A stretch of DNA of 64,000 nucleotides from CBDBCU01 sp965242615 (GTDB taxonomy: Bacteria; Chloroflexota; Dehalococcoidia; Lucifugimonadales; UBA3495): assembly GCA_965242615.1 (NCBI GenBank), contig CBDESR010000005.1:1798001-1862000 (forward strand), in the 5' to 3' direction. The position numbers and the translations under genes were made by a program. Numbering within the stretch: the first letter of the stretch is position 1; every line of letters starts with the position of its first letter. Positions 1 to 8,131 of the stretch are shown piece by piece. The notes below the pieces were generated by a model. That model had not been told where the DNA came from and did not search any database. It saw only the letters and a list, made by a program, of their open reading frames with translations.

Positions 1-1
1 C

Positions 2-1540
2 AAAGTAGCCGCCGATCTGTTCGGCTCGAATGTAACCCTGGCCAACATCCACCAGTTTTACCTGAACGCCAAAACCGGGCAGGAAAACTTTTACGGTTTC
101 TTGGAAGCCAATCAAACGCCTTTCGCCATCTTTAACGACGAAGCCCACAACACGCCGGCGCCGCAGTACGACCGCGCCCTTAAAGAGTTTCGGGATAACC
201 CGGCTTACGCCTTTCGCCTGGACACGACGGCCACGCCCGACCGGGCTGATGATACGCCCCTGGACAGTCGGATGATTTACGAGTTCGACATCCCGGCGGC
301 CCTGAACGGCAATGTCATCGCCCGCCCGGTAGTGTACCAGCCGGACATCAAGACGGTAGAGTTGACCTATACCGACGCCGAAACCGGGGAACAACGCCGG
401 GTCGAGGAAATGAACTGGGATGAGGTTGACCGGGCCGGGGTGAACGCGACCCAATGGGTCACCGACCCGGCGCCGATGCGGCAGCAAATCAGCATTGCGC
501 TGAACCGTCTGGAGGAAGCCCAGCGCAACGCCGCCGGGCGCTATCAGCCCATCCTGTTCGTGGTTGCCGTGTGCAAGGCAGATGCCCGGGCCGCGGAGCA
601 AATGCTGAAACAGCAGTTCAACCTGCGGACGCTGCTTGTTACCGAGGACGAGGATCCGGAAGCCCGCAAAGCCGCCGCCGCCATCGGGCAAAGCGGCCAG
701 TATGATGCCGTGGTCAGCGTGGCCATGCTGCGGGAAGGCTGGGATGTGCCGGAAGTGGCCGTAATCCTGTTGCTGCGCAAGTTCGGCAGCAAGGTCTATG
801 GCCCGCAAGTAGTCGGCCGCGGCCTGCGCCGGGTGCGCCGTACGGGGATGAATGACAACGAACCCCAAATCTGCGCCATCGTTGACCACCCCAAGCTCGA
901 CCACGAATGGCTTTGGGATTTGCTGCGGGCCAAGGTGCGGCGGGATGTGGGCGTTCAGGAACAATTCAACGAAACCGAGGAACGGGGCGAAGCCCATCCC
1001 GAGCAAAAAGTTGTCAACCCAGATTTGCTTATTGCAATCCCGGAACCGGAGGAACCCGGCCCGCCGGAGTTGAAACTCCCCAAGCCGGAACCGCACCAAG
1101 GCCCGGACCGGAATTGGCAAATGCTGCTCAAAGGATTTGAGTACGAAGGCGTGGAAATTACCCATGTCGAGCTTTCCGGCGTCATCGGCATGGACTTGGG
1201 CCAGGAACGCTGGACTGACTTTAAGAGCGCCCCGGAAAACCACGGCGGCGTTGCCATTTCCCAAATGTCTGAGCCGGAGCTGCGGGAAAATATCCGGGAG
1301 TGGCTGGACCGCACCGCCGAACAAGCTACGATTAAAGCCGGGTACGGCCGGCAAATGCGGCGGCACGTAGAGGAAGGCTTGCGTCAACACCTGTGCGCAG
1401 AGTTTCTGGGCGGCGAATCCATCACCTACGCCGCCGCGGATAACTTGCGCGGCGCCACGCGGCGGCTGAATCAGCTGGAACTGCAACTGATGCAGCGCGT
1501 CGACATCATCGGAGGAATGATTGAATATGCCGGGGATTGA
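2..1540 (+). CDS. Type III restriction enzyme-like SF2 helicase subunit, 5' partial
   Basis: The reading frame is open to the left window edge, so the N-terminus with Walker A is missing. Visible SF2 helicase motifs are a DEAH box (FNDEAHN), motif III (TTATPD), and motif VI (QVVGRGLRR). This matches the ATPase/translocase part of type III restriction (Res) subunits and related DEAD/DEAH proteins that move on DNA. The C-terminal part is rich in E and P and has no nuclease motif. The next gene overlaps it by 14 bases and supplies a PD-(D/E)xK domain, which in Res proteins is normally the C-terminus of the same chain. No methylase partner is visible in the window. Family assignment is good; membership in a working restriction system is inference. 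Confidence 0.8.
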   Translation, partial: KVAADLFGSNVTLANIHQFYLNAKTGQENFYGFLEANQTPFAIFNDEAHNTPAPQYDRALKEFRDNPAYAFRLDTTATPDRADDTPLDSRMIYEFDIPAALNGNVIARPVVYQPDIKTVELTYTDAETGEQRRVEEMNWDEVDRAGVNATQWVTDPAPMRQQISIALNRLEEAQRNAAGRYQPILFVVAVCKADARAAEQMLKQQFNLRTLLVTEDEDPEARKAAAAIGQSGQYDAVVSVAMLREGWDVPEVAVILLLRKFGSKVYGPQVVGRGLRRVRRTGMNDNEPQICAIVDHPKLDHEWLWDLLRAKVRRDVGVQEQFNETEERGEAHPEQKVVNPDLLIAIPEPEEPGPPELKLPKPEPHQGPDRNWQMLLKGFEYEGVEITHVELSGVIGMDLGQERWTDFKSAPENHGGVAISQMSEPELRENIREWLDRTAEQATIKAGYGRQMRRHVEEGLRQHLCAEFLGGESITYAAADNLRGATRRLNQLELQLMQRVDIIGGMIEYAGD

Positions 1541-1880
1541 ACGGGGGATTTTCGAGAACCCCACCAAAAGCGGGCTGAACTTCGAGAACTACGACTCCGG
1601 TTTCGAGCGTCAGATGATGGAGCGTCTGGAAAAGGACCCGGCCGTGCGAAAATGGACCAAAAAGCACGGCATTACCATCAGCTGGACTGACGCGCGGCTC
1701 CGGCAGCGGCGGTACATCCCCGACTTTCTGGTCGAGTATAACGACAACTCCCTGGCCATAATCGAGGTCAAGGCAGCCAACTTGGTTAATTCGCCGGATG
1801 TTCAACGGAAACGGTTTGCCGCCGAGGAATGGTGCCGCCGCCGGGGTATGCAGTACGAAATCGCCACCATAACCGCCTAA
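1527..1880 (+). CDS. PD-(D/E)xK endonuclease subunit of the split type III-like system
   Basis: A 117-residue protein with the core of a restriction-type nuclease: YIPDFLVEY, about 10 residues, then AIIEVKA, i.e. PD...ExK, followed by a helix ending in the EWCRRRGMQYEI segment typical of the end of Res/TnsA-like nuclease folds. I chose the ATG at 1527 because GGAGGA lies 10 bases upstream inside the preceding gene; a TTG at 1521 is an alternative. Start and upstream stop overlap, so translation is probably coupled. In most type III Res proteins this domain is fused to the helicase. Here it is in another frame, either a true split or an ancestral frameshift made functional by a new start. Confidence 0.7.
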   Translation: MPGIERGIFENPTKSGLNFENYDSGFERQMMERLEKDPAVRKWTKKHGITISWTDARLRQRRYIPDFLVEYNDNSLAIIEVKAANLVNSPDVQRKRFAAEEWCRRRGMQYEIATITA

Positions 1881-1991
1881 TCCCCCCACTCCCGCCCCTT
1901 CCCACTGCCGGTAATCTAACCAAGAAACCCGGCCCATCAGCGCGCCTTTGGTGTATTATGCCCCTAGCCAATAAACGGGAGGTAGCGCGCA

Positions 1992-2750
1992 ATGCCGCCG
2001 GAAATCCGCATTATCGGAATCCAAGGGATACCGGAAATTCAGCCAGGGGATGACTTGGCCGCCCTGCTCCTGACCGCCGCCGCCCGCCAGGGAACGCCGC
2101 CGCAATCCGGCGATGTGCTGGTGGTTACCCAGAAAATCGTATCCAAAACCGAGGGACAAGTAGTGTCTCTCGAGGGCATCGACCCGTCACCCTTGGCCAT
2201 CGCCATCACCGCGGGACACCGCCGCGACCCCCGCCACACCGAACTCATCCTCCGCGAAAGCCGCCGCATCGTGCGGATGGACCGCGGCGTCATCCTCAGC
2301 GAAACCCGCCACGGCTTCAACTGCGCCAACGCCGGCATCGACGCTTCCAATATCCCCGGCGATAACACCGTCGCTCTCCTCCCCATCGACCCGGACGCCT
2401 CCGCCCGCCAAATCCGGGACGCCGTCAAAGCCCGCAGCGGCGCGGACACCGCCGTCATCATCTCCGACACCTTTGGCCGCCCCTGGCGCAGCGCCGCCAT
2501 GAATGTCGCCATCGGCGTCGCCGGCTTCAACCCCCTGCTCAGCTATGTCGGCCAATCCGACGCCCACGGCAACCTGATGCACACCACCGTTATTGCCGTG
2601 GCCGATGAACTGGCCGCCGCTGCCGAACTGGTCACCGGCAAAACCGATGGCATCCCGGTATCCATCATCCGCGGCTACCCTTGGGAACCAATGCCCGATG
2701 CCAGCAATCAATCCTTGATTCGCGACCCGGACAAAGACCTGTTCCGCTAA
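1992..2750 (+). CDS. cofE: Coenzyme F420-0:L-glutamate ligase
   Basis: A 252-residue protein, the usual size for CofE, which adds gamma-linked glutamates to F420-0 with GTP. Recognisable segments are the N-terminal GIPEIQPGDDL strand-turn, the DVLVVTQKIVSKTEG block, the central GFNCANAGID segment and IISDTFGRPWR, all conserved in F420 gamma-glutamyl ligases. GGGAGG lies 8-12 bases before the ATG. It implies the organism makes the deazaflavin F420, known in Actinobacteria, archaea and some Chloroflexota. No other F420 gene is adjacent; dinB follows convergently after 5 bases. Confidence 0.93.
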   Translation: MPPEIRIIGIQGIPEIQPGDDLAALLLTAAARQGTPPQSGDVLVVTQKIVSKTEGQVVSLEGIDPSPLAIAITAGHRRDPRHTELILRESRRIVRMDRGVILSETRHGFNCANAGIDASNIPGDNTVALLPIDPDASARQIRDAVKARSGADTAVIISDTFGRPWRSAAMNVAIGVAGFNPLLSYVGQSDAHGNLMHTTVIAVADELAAAAELVTGKTDGIPVSIIRGYPWEPMPDASNQSLIRDPDKDLFR

Positions 2751-2755
2751 CCGGC

Positions 2756-3838
2756 CTAAACCTCCACCAGCGGCAGTGCCAACTGCGGGCTTGCCGCCGG
2801 CGCCGCCACTTCCCCAAAAGCCGATACGCCCACCCCCAGCAGCCGAAAACTCCGCCCCGGCCGCAGTTCCCCTTGCAGCAAAGCCCACGCCGTTTCCAAT
2901 ATCACGTCGGCCTCCCCGGTAGGCGCCGCCAGAGTCGTCTGCCGGTTCAGCGTAGTAAAGTCCGCCAACCGCAGCTTTACCGTCACCGTGCGCCCCTGCA
3001 ATTCCTTCCGCTCCAGATGCTGCGCTACCCCGGCGGTCAGGGAAGTCAACTCCGACCGCAAGGCCGCCGCGTCGCCAATATCCTCCGGGAAAGTGGTTTC
3101 GGAACTGATGGATTTTGGCGAGCGTTCTGTCTGCACCGGGTCCTCATCCCGCCCCATCGCCTTGCCCCGGACGCTGTCCGCCCGCTTGCCGAAATGCCGG
3201 GCGAACCAGTCCGCCGGCTGTTCCGCCAGCTCCCCAATAGTAGTTATCCCCTCTTGCCGCAGCCGTTCCGCCGTTTTAGGCCCGATGCCCCACAGCTTGC
3301 CGGCCGGCAACGGCGCCAGAAACTCCCGCTCCGCGCCCGGCGGCACCAGCACCAATCCGTCCGGCTTTTGCAAGTCCGAAGCGATTTTAGCGATGGACTT
3401 GCCGGCAGCGACGCCCACCGACACGGCAAGGCCGGTTTCCTCCTTAACCCGCCGTTTCAGGTCAATCGCCACCCCCAGCGGCCGTTGCCCCGACTGCTCC
3501 ACCACCGCGCTGATGTCCAGATACGCCTCGTCCAGCGACAGCGGCTCCACCAAGTCCGTCAAATCGCGAAAGACGGCCATCACCCGCCGGGACATTTCCC
3601 GGTAGCGGTCGAAGCGGGGCCGCACTACGATACCCTCCGGACAGTGCCGCACGGCCGTGGACATCGGCATCGCCGAATGAACCCCATAAGCCCGGGCTTC
3701 ATAAGAGGCAGTAGCTACCACGCCCCGGCTGCGCGGACTGCCGCCGACCAGCACCGGGCGGCCGCGCAGCTCCGGGTTGTCCAGCTGCTCCACGGCCGCA
3801 TAGAAAGCGTCCAGGTCGGCGTGAAGAATATGGCGCAT
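2756..3838 (-). CDS. dinB: DNA polymerase IV (Y-family translesion polymerase)
   Basis: A 360-residue Y-family polymerase. The N-terminus HADLDAFYAAVEQ carries the first catalytic Asp and the steric-gate region; SLDEAYLDIS near residue 105 carries the second acidic pair. A helix-hairpin-helix (WGIGPKTAERL) sits near residue 180 and a little-finger domain follows. There is no clear C-terminal beta-clamp motif, although the LALPLVEV tail could serve as one. Convergent with cofE with a 5-base gap. It performs error-prone bypass of lesions; regulation is not visible. Confidence 0.95.
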   Translation of the reverse strand: MRHILHADLDAFYAAVEQLDNPELRGRPVLVGGSPRSRGVVATASYEARAYGVHSAMPMSTAVRHCPEGIVVRPRFDRYREMSRRVMAVFRDLTDLVEPLSLDEAYLDISAVVEQSGQRPLGVAIDLKRRVKEETGLAVSVGVAAGKSIAKIASDLQKPDGLVLVPPGAEREFLAPLPAGKLWGIGPKTAERLRQEGITTIGELAEQPADWFARHFGKRADSVRGKAMGRDEDPVQTERSPKSISSETTFPEDIGDAAALRSELTSLTAGVAQHLERKELQGRTVTVKLRLADFTTLNRQTTLAAPTGEADVILETAWALLQGELRPGRSFRLLGVGVSAFGEVAAPAASPQLALPLVEV

Positions 3839-4006
3839 TGGGGCAGACCTCTGCGGCGGAAAATCCTCCCTTCGGCCCTCCGCTACCCTTGCCTAACCAT
3901 TCTAAACCCGGAACCATCCGGGCGGCTATGGGCTAACGGTCAGTAAATCGAAAGAATTTGCGAACCTTCCCGCCAGTCTAACCCGGCGGCTACGATTTCC
4001 CCGCAG

Positions 4007-6331
4007 CTACCGCTCCACCCCAAAAGCCGTTTCCCAAATCCGGCCCCCGCCGCCGTACTGCCCGGTGCGAATTTCGGCAATAGCATACTCCGGCAAAGGA
4101 ACGGCAGTCCGACAGCGTCCATCTTGAATCCCGCCGCGTAAGGCAAAGTCAAAATCCCGGTTAGCAAACCCGTATGCCCGCCGCCACGACGGCAAATCAT
4201 TTACATCAACCGGTATCAGGTGCAAAAAGAACGGGGCGGCCGTATCCGCCCGGTGGCACGGTTCTTTGAGATAGTGCAGGTAGTTATCCCGAATATAAAG
4301 GTCAAAAGCGGCGCGGGCCACCGGTTCCCCGGCGGCTATCGACTGATATACTCCCTGCCATAGTTGGGCAGTGTCCGCCGGAAACTCGCCTTCCCAAACC
4401 GCTTCCCGGCCGGGGCTGAGCTGACCGGTGCGGACGGTGGCAATAGGGTAATCCGGCAAAGGCACCGTCGCCATACACTTGCCGTCAAATCTATCGCCGT
4501 ACCGGGCAAAGTCAAAATCCTGATGGTCAACGCCGCTGGCCCGCTGTCGCCGCGGCAAGTCCGTTACCTCAGCCGGGATAATTTGCAAAAAGAACCGGCC
4601 GGCCGTGTCGCCCGGAGCGCAGGGTTCTTTAAGGTAGCGCAGACGGCTCTTGTTCCGGAACAAATCAAAGTCGAGGTACAAGTCAAAATCGGCATCGGCG
4701 GCCGGCCGCCGGCCCCGGGTCGACCGGTATTCCTCCAGCAATTCCGCAGAATCGAGACGGGAAACGCGATAGAGATGAGGGACGCCGTAAATCAGTTGCT
4801 CGATTTTGCTTTGCCCGTCAGCCCGGAGCGCATCCCAAACCGTATCATGGTCGCTTGGCGACCCCAAAACCAGCCAGAGGCGGCCAAGAGCAGCAGCATT
4901 AAGAACTCCCGGCAAACCGCCCTGTGCCGCAATCATCCCCCGGGAGCATCCGTACCGGTAATTAGCCCCTTCCCCCTGATAAAACTCGATAGTGGGACTT
5001 TGCCATTTGGATACGCAAATCAAATCCCCAGCCTGCGCCTGCTCCTCCAAAACGGCAATAACCGTCTTGAGATTCGACCAGTCCCGCCAGGGGTTATCCT
5101 CACGGATTGCCGCTACTCCGGCCAATACGGTCAAAGTAGCCAAGCTAATCAATATCGTTGGTCTCAACCCCGGCCGGCGCGCCCGAGTTGCCAGTTGCCC
5201 AGCGGCCCAACACAAGGCCACTCCGGCCGCCAGAAAAACCATCGGAGCCAAATAAAGAGCGTGGCGACTATTGCCCAACGGATAGAGTCCCAGCAAGGCC
5301 GCCGCTATCGCCGCCGCGCTGGACAACAGCAGCAGAACGGTAATAGCGTCAACACAACGCCTTTTCACCGACGCCACCAAGAGTCCGGCGAAAGCCGCCA
5401 AGGCCAGTAAAGCGACCGGCATCGGCATCAGGTAATTCAGCATCAACCACAAATGCGATACCACAAAAGATAGAGCCGCCACCAGGTCATACCCGCCGGC
5501 GTATAAATGCTGGGCATAATCCCCGGTGTAGCCATCGCCGGCCCAAATGTAGCGCAACGCCGTCCAATAACTGATTAGGCAGCCCATCCCAAATAAGGAC
5601 GCGGGCAAAATTAAATCCTTCCGCGACTTCAGCCTTCCCCAAAGCCGCCCCAGATTGGCGTCCCTACTGGTACCCTCCGGGTAATTTGCCGGATCTGTCC
5701 CATCACCGGCCCTCCGTGTCAGCAGCGCAGCCGCCAGCACCGCCATACCAAACAGAGCCAACCCCCATTGCACCAACGGCGTCAGCAACAAGGCCGCCCC
5801 CAGTAAGGCTATTCTCCCATCGCGCCGATACCCCAGAAAACCGGCTATCAGCAAAACCGCCATCAGGGTATCCAGCGAGTATTCCCGGGCATATTGGGCG
5901 TACTCGATGGCCGCCGCCGACAGGGTAATCAGCAGGGCCGCCAGCAAAACCGCCGGCCGGCTGACGCCCCTTCGCGGCAGCAGGAAAAGCATCGCCCCTA
6001 CCGTCAGCACACTGGCTATAGCCGGCACAATGCGGATGCTAAGCGCGGAGATTTCCACTTTCTGAACCAGGAACAGCAGCAACAGGTACACTATCGCCGA
6101 AGCGTTTTTAGCCCGAGTATTGTCGAGAAACTCGGCAAAAGTCCCCCGCGCATAGAAAGACGCTACCGCCTCATCGTGATAGACCGTGTTTCCCGGCAGG
6201 TCATAAAAGCGCAGCGCCGCCGCAACAACCAGCAGCAACAGAGCGGCCGGATAGTACCAGCCTCCAGCCCGGCAGCGGTCGTACAGGAAACTAAGCGAAG
6301 CCATAGTTGGCGAAAGGTTGGGCGCACTCAT
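4007..6331 (-). CDS. GT-C (GT39-like) membrane glycosyltransferase with duplicated C-terminal module
   Basis: A 774-residue protein. The first ~450 residues hold about 11-12 hydrophobic segments. After the first one comes an HDEA acidic pair (D53, E54), placed like the catalytic loop of ArnT/PMT-type lipid-linked-sugar transferases. The C-terminal ~320 residues are extracytoplasmic. They contain two tandem copies of a ~100-residue unit (about 560-660 and 675-774) sharing FDLY, YLKEPC, DTA, DLP, DFDFA, VPLP.Y.IA and RTGQ. The sequence suggests transfer of a sugar from a polyprenyl carrier outside the membrane; acceptor unknown. It stands alone between dinB and the first structured RNA. Family is sound; substrate cannot be given. 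Confidence 0.8.
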   Translation of the reverse strand: MSAPNLSPTMASLSFLYDRCRAGGWYYPAALLLLVVAAALRFYDLPGNTVYHDEAVASFYARGTFAEFLDNTRAKNASAIVYLLLLFLVQKVEISALSIRIVPAIASVLTVGAMLFLLPRRGVSRPAVLLAALLITLSAAAIEYAQYAREYSLDTLMAVLLIAGFLGYRRDGRIALLGAALLLTPLVQWGLALFGMAVLAAALLTRRAGDGTDPANYPEGTSRDANLGRLWGRLKSRKDLILPASLFGMGCLISYWTALRYIWAGDGYTGDYAQHLYAGGYDLVAALSFVVSHLWLMLNYLMPMPVALLALAAFAGLLVASVKRRCVDAITVLLLLSSAAAIAAALLGLYPLGNSRHALYLAPMVFLAAGVALCWAAGQLATRARRPGLRPTILISLATLTVLAGVAAIREDNPWRDWSNLKTVIAVLEEQAQAGDLICVSKWQSPTIEFYQGEGANYRYGCSRGMIAAQGGLPGVLNAAALGRLWLVLGSPSDHDTVWDALRADGQSKIEQLIYGVPHLYRVSRLDSAELLEEYRSTRGRRPAADADFDLYLDFDLFRNKSRLRYLKEPCAPGDTAGRFFLQIIPAEVTDLPRRQRASGVDHQDFDFARYGDRFDGKCMATVPLPDYPIATVRTGQLSPGREAVWEGEFPADTAQLWQGVYQSIAAGEPVARAAFDLYIRDNYLHYLKEPCHRADTAAPFFLHLIPVDVNDLPSWRRAYGFANRDFDFALRGGIQDGRCRTAVPLPEYAIAEIRTGQYGGGGRIWETAFGVER

Positions 6332-6507
6332 AAGATTGTTGCCAGGATTCTAGCATATCCGACCCGCCGGTTGAACGGGAGACCCGACAAATCCCCTCGC
6401 CAGAACCGCCGCGGCCCCCGGGCGTCCGATATACCCGCAAAGGAAATCCAGCCTCCCCAACTCTCAAAACCAATTTCCTAATTCCCGAAAATTCATTCCA
6501 AACTCCC
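6332..6507. other. Intergenic region upstream of RNA copy 1
   Basis: No gene seen. The right end (6480-6505) contains an A-rich stretch (TTCCCGAAAATTCATTCC-like) that also precedes RNA copies 2 and 3, so the conserved unit begins slightly upstream of the -35 box. Confidence 0.5.
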
Positions 6508-6542
6508 TTGACAATGACAATTCCCGCCCCCATACTTATTAT

Positions 6543-7013
6543 TGCAAGGTCAGACCTAGCCCCGGGACGCCGGGTCTCAAAACGATACGCTAGCTTACCG
6601 TGAAATACAGCTCACAGCGCGCTGTGGACGCCCCCGGCCCCCGCGGCCGTCAAGCGTCCCCGCTCCTACCCCCGGGGAACCGGACTAAGGAACCCGTACT
6701 TCCCCCACCGGAGCCGCGGAAAACGGCAAATCCCAATCGCCGCCAAACCGCTACCCCATCCCTACAGGAGCTGGAGTTACAGGTTGACTGGAGGCCGGTC
6801 AACCAACGGTAGCTGGACTGGGCCAAAACGCCGGCATGGCAACCATACCAACCGGCGCCAGTAACCAACTCAAGGTCCGTTACCGGACGGCAAATCTGGT
6901 CGGGCAAAGCCGGCATGGGAGCCAGCAGTCCAACCGGTGTTTGGCAACCCGCATGGCCAGACTAGCCAGCCGCCTCCCGCACGGGCGGAACCCGTGGCCA
7001 CGGGTTCCGCCCC
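6543..7013 (+). ncRNA. Large structured non-coding RNA, family copy 1 of 4
   Basis: A consensus promoter precedes it: TTGACA at 6508-6513, 17-base spacer, CATACT at 6531-6536. The transcript would open with the conserved block CCCCGGGACGCCGGGTCT and CGCTAGCTTACCGT, followed by the hairpin CACAGCGCGCTGTG. Inner conserved parts are ACGGCAAATCCCA, a hairpin GGTTGAC/GTCAACC near 6782, and the nested stem CGCCGG-ATGGCAACCAT-CCGGCG near 6828-6866. It ends in the hairpin GGGCGGAACCCGTGG/CCACGGGTTCCGCCC (6983-7012). No reading frame is conserved between copies. Similar units lie at 46203, 51215 and (minus) 33952. I do not recognise a known RNA family. Confidence 0.7.
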
Positions 7014-7356
7014 CCAGCGAATTACCCAATAATAGCAATAGAAAATCCCAACCCGCCGGGGCGGCCCCAAGCCGCCGCCCCGGCCATAACCTGTACTCAC
7101 CTCCGTACCATGTCATTCCGACCAACGGGAGGAATCTAAAATGCCCGCCCTTGATCCCTCTCAAGGTTTTCAGATTCCTCGCTATCTCGCCAAATGACCT
7201 GGACAATTGACTACGCTGCCCAATCGTTAGTGTGAACACTTCCTAAAATACCCGCCCTGAATATCCCGCCCGCCCGCCAACTTCCCCCCAATTCCCAAAT
7301 CCCATTCATCCCCGCCTTGACGCCATCCTAATCCCCTGCTAAACTGGTACCCCCTA
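7014..7356. other. Intergenic region with interspersed repeat and tRNA promoter
   Basis: Contains a degenerate copy (about 7107-7190) of the interspersed ATTCC...GGAATCT repeat seen also at 34170 and 51000. A promoter for the tRNA follows: TTGACG at 7317-7322, 17 bases, TAAACT at 7340-7345, predicting a start a few bases before the tRNA. No protein gene is supported. Confidence 0.5.
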
Positions 7357-7433
7357 GGGCGGTTAGCTCAGTTGGTTAGAGCACTTGCTCGACACGCAAG
7401 AGGCCAGTGGTTCGAGTCCACTACCGCCCACCA
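7357..7433 (+). tRNA. tRNA-Val (anticodon GAC), CCA encoded
   Basis: Full cloverleaf: acceptor GGGCGGT pairs with ACCGCCC, D-arm GCTC/GAGC, anticodon stem CTTGC/GCAAG, T-arm AGTGG-TTCGAGT-CCACT, discriminator A and a genomic CCA. The anticodon loop is TCGACAC, giving GAC at 34-36. Position 33 is C rather than the near-universal U, which is unusual. A35, C36 and A73 agree with valine identity. Confidence 0.93.
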
Positions 7434-7470
7434 CCCCATCCCCATCCCCTCTTTTCCTTCCCCCCCAGCG

Positions 7471-7500
7471 CCGTCCTTCCCACGAAAGTGGTAATCCAGA
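7471..7500. repeat. dRS3-like short inverted repeat (degenerate)
   Basis: Matches the recurrent unit CATTCCCACGAAAGTGGGAA-TCCAG with a few changes. Related copies are at 16068, 34031, 35259, 37657, 39627, 45868, 46093, 50890 and 52240. Same layout as the Neisseria dRS3 repeat ATTCCC-N8-GGGAAT. Confidence 0.6.
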
Positions 7501-7552
7501 GTCGCCAGGCATATCCAATATACCCCCAAACCGCCGCCCGCCGCCCGCCGCC

Positions 7553-7605
7553 TTGACACCCCTTCCCTTTTGCTATACTATGTTATCGCAAACCTTTGCA
7601 ATAAC
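7553..7605 (+). promoter_or_regulatory. Promoter and palindromic Fur/Zur-family operator of the metal operon
   Basis: TTGACA (7553-7558) is followed by TATACT (7574-7579). Directly overlapping the expected start is a 24-bp near-perfect palindrome at 7582-7605: half-sites GTTATCGCAAA and TTTGCAATAAC around a central CC. It lies 10 bases before the regulator's ATG, so the regulator very likely represses itself and the downstream uptake genes. Specific metal is inferred from operon content only. Confidence 0.7.
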
Positions 7606-7615
7606 TGCTATTGGT

Positions 7616-8131
7616 ATGACCAGTCAAGAGCAATCCCTCCACTACCTCCAAAGCCTCGGCTACCGCTTGACGCCGCAGCGCCTCCTGGTGCTGGCTATCG
7701 TCGCCGGCGGCCCCGGACACTTGGGTGTGGACGAAATCCACCGCCAGGCCCGGGCCGCCTACCCCTATCTGGACTTGGCTACGGTCTATCGCACCCTCCG
7801 CCTGTTCAAGCAAGTCGGCGTCGTTACCGAAGTGGATATCGACAACCGCCTCCATTACGAACTGACCGCCCCCGGCGAAAAACACCATCACATGGTCTGC
7901 CGCGACTGCCACCGGGCCATCAACCTCAACCCCCATTACCTCGAGGAATTCCGGGATACCCTGATGCGCGAGTTCGACTTCGCGCCGGATCTGGAACACT
8001 TCACCGTCTCCGGCCTTTGCCGCTGCTGCCGGGAAACCGCCGGCGCCGCCGCGTCCAACGCCGCTGCCAACCCCGCCAACATTGCCGCCGCCGCTGACCT
8101 TGACGATATTAACGATGCCGAAATCCATTAA
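7616..8131 (+). CDS. zur: Fur-family metal-responsive repressor (Zur-like)
   Basis: 171 residues from the ATG at 7616. The N-terminal winged helix includes GYRLTPQRLLVLAIV and the recognition-helix segment DLATVYRTLRLF. The C-terminal dimerisation domain has the metal-site run EKHHHMVCRDC and a second Cys pair in GLCRCC, forming the usual structural zinc site. An Ala/Asn-rich tail of ~30 residues is not typical. It is first in an operon with a cluster A-I metal ABC transporter (17-base overlap with the next gene), with a palindrome in its promoter. Zur is favoured over Fur or Mur by this context, but Mn or Fe sensing cannot be excluded. Confidence 0.8.
   Translation: MTSQEQSLHYLQSLGYRLTPQRLLVLAIVAGGPGHLGVDEIHRQARAAYPYLDLATVYRTLRLFKQVGVVTEVDIDNRLHYELTAPGEKHHHMVCRDCHRAINLNPHYLEEFRDTLMREFDFAPDLEHFTVSGLCRCCRETAGAAASNAAANPANIAAAADLDDINDAEIH

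Noticed and set aside
2681..3946. 421-residue plus-strand frame opposite dinB
   Set aside because: Pro/Arg/Gln-rich shadow of dinB with no good start.
6600..7210. Small open frames inside RNA copy 1
   Set aside because: None is conserved in the other three copies; conservation follows stems and loops instead.
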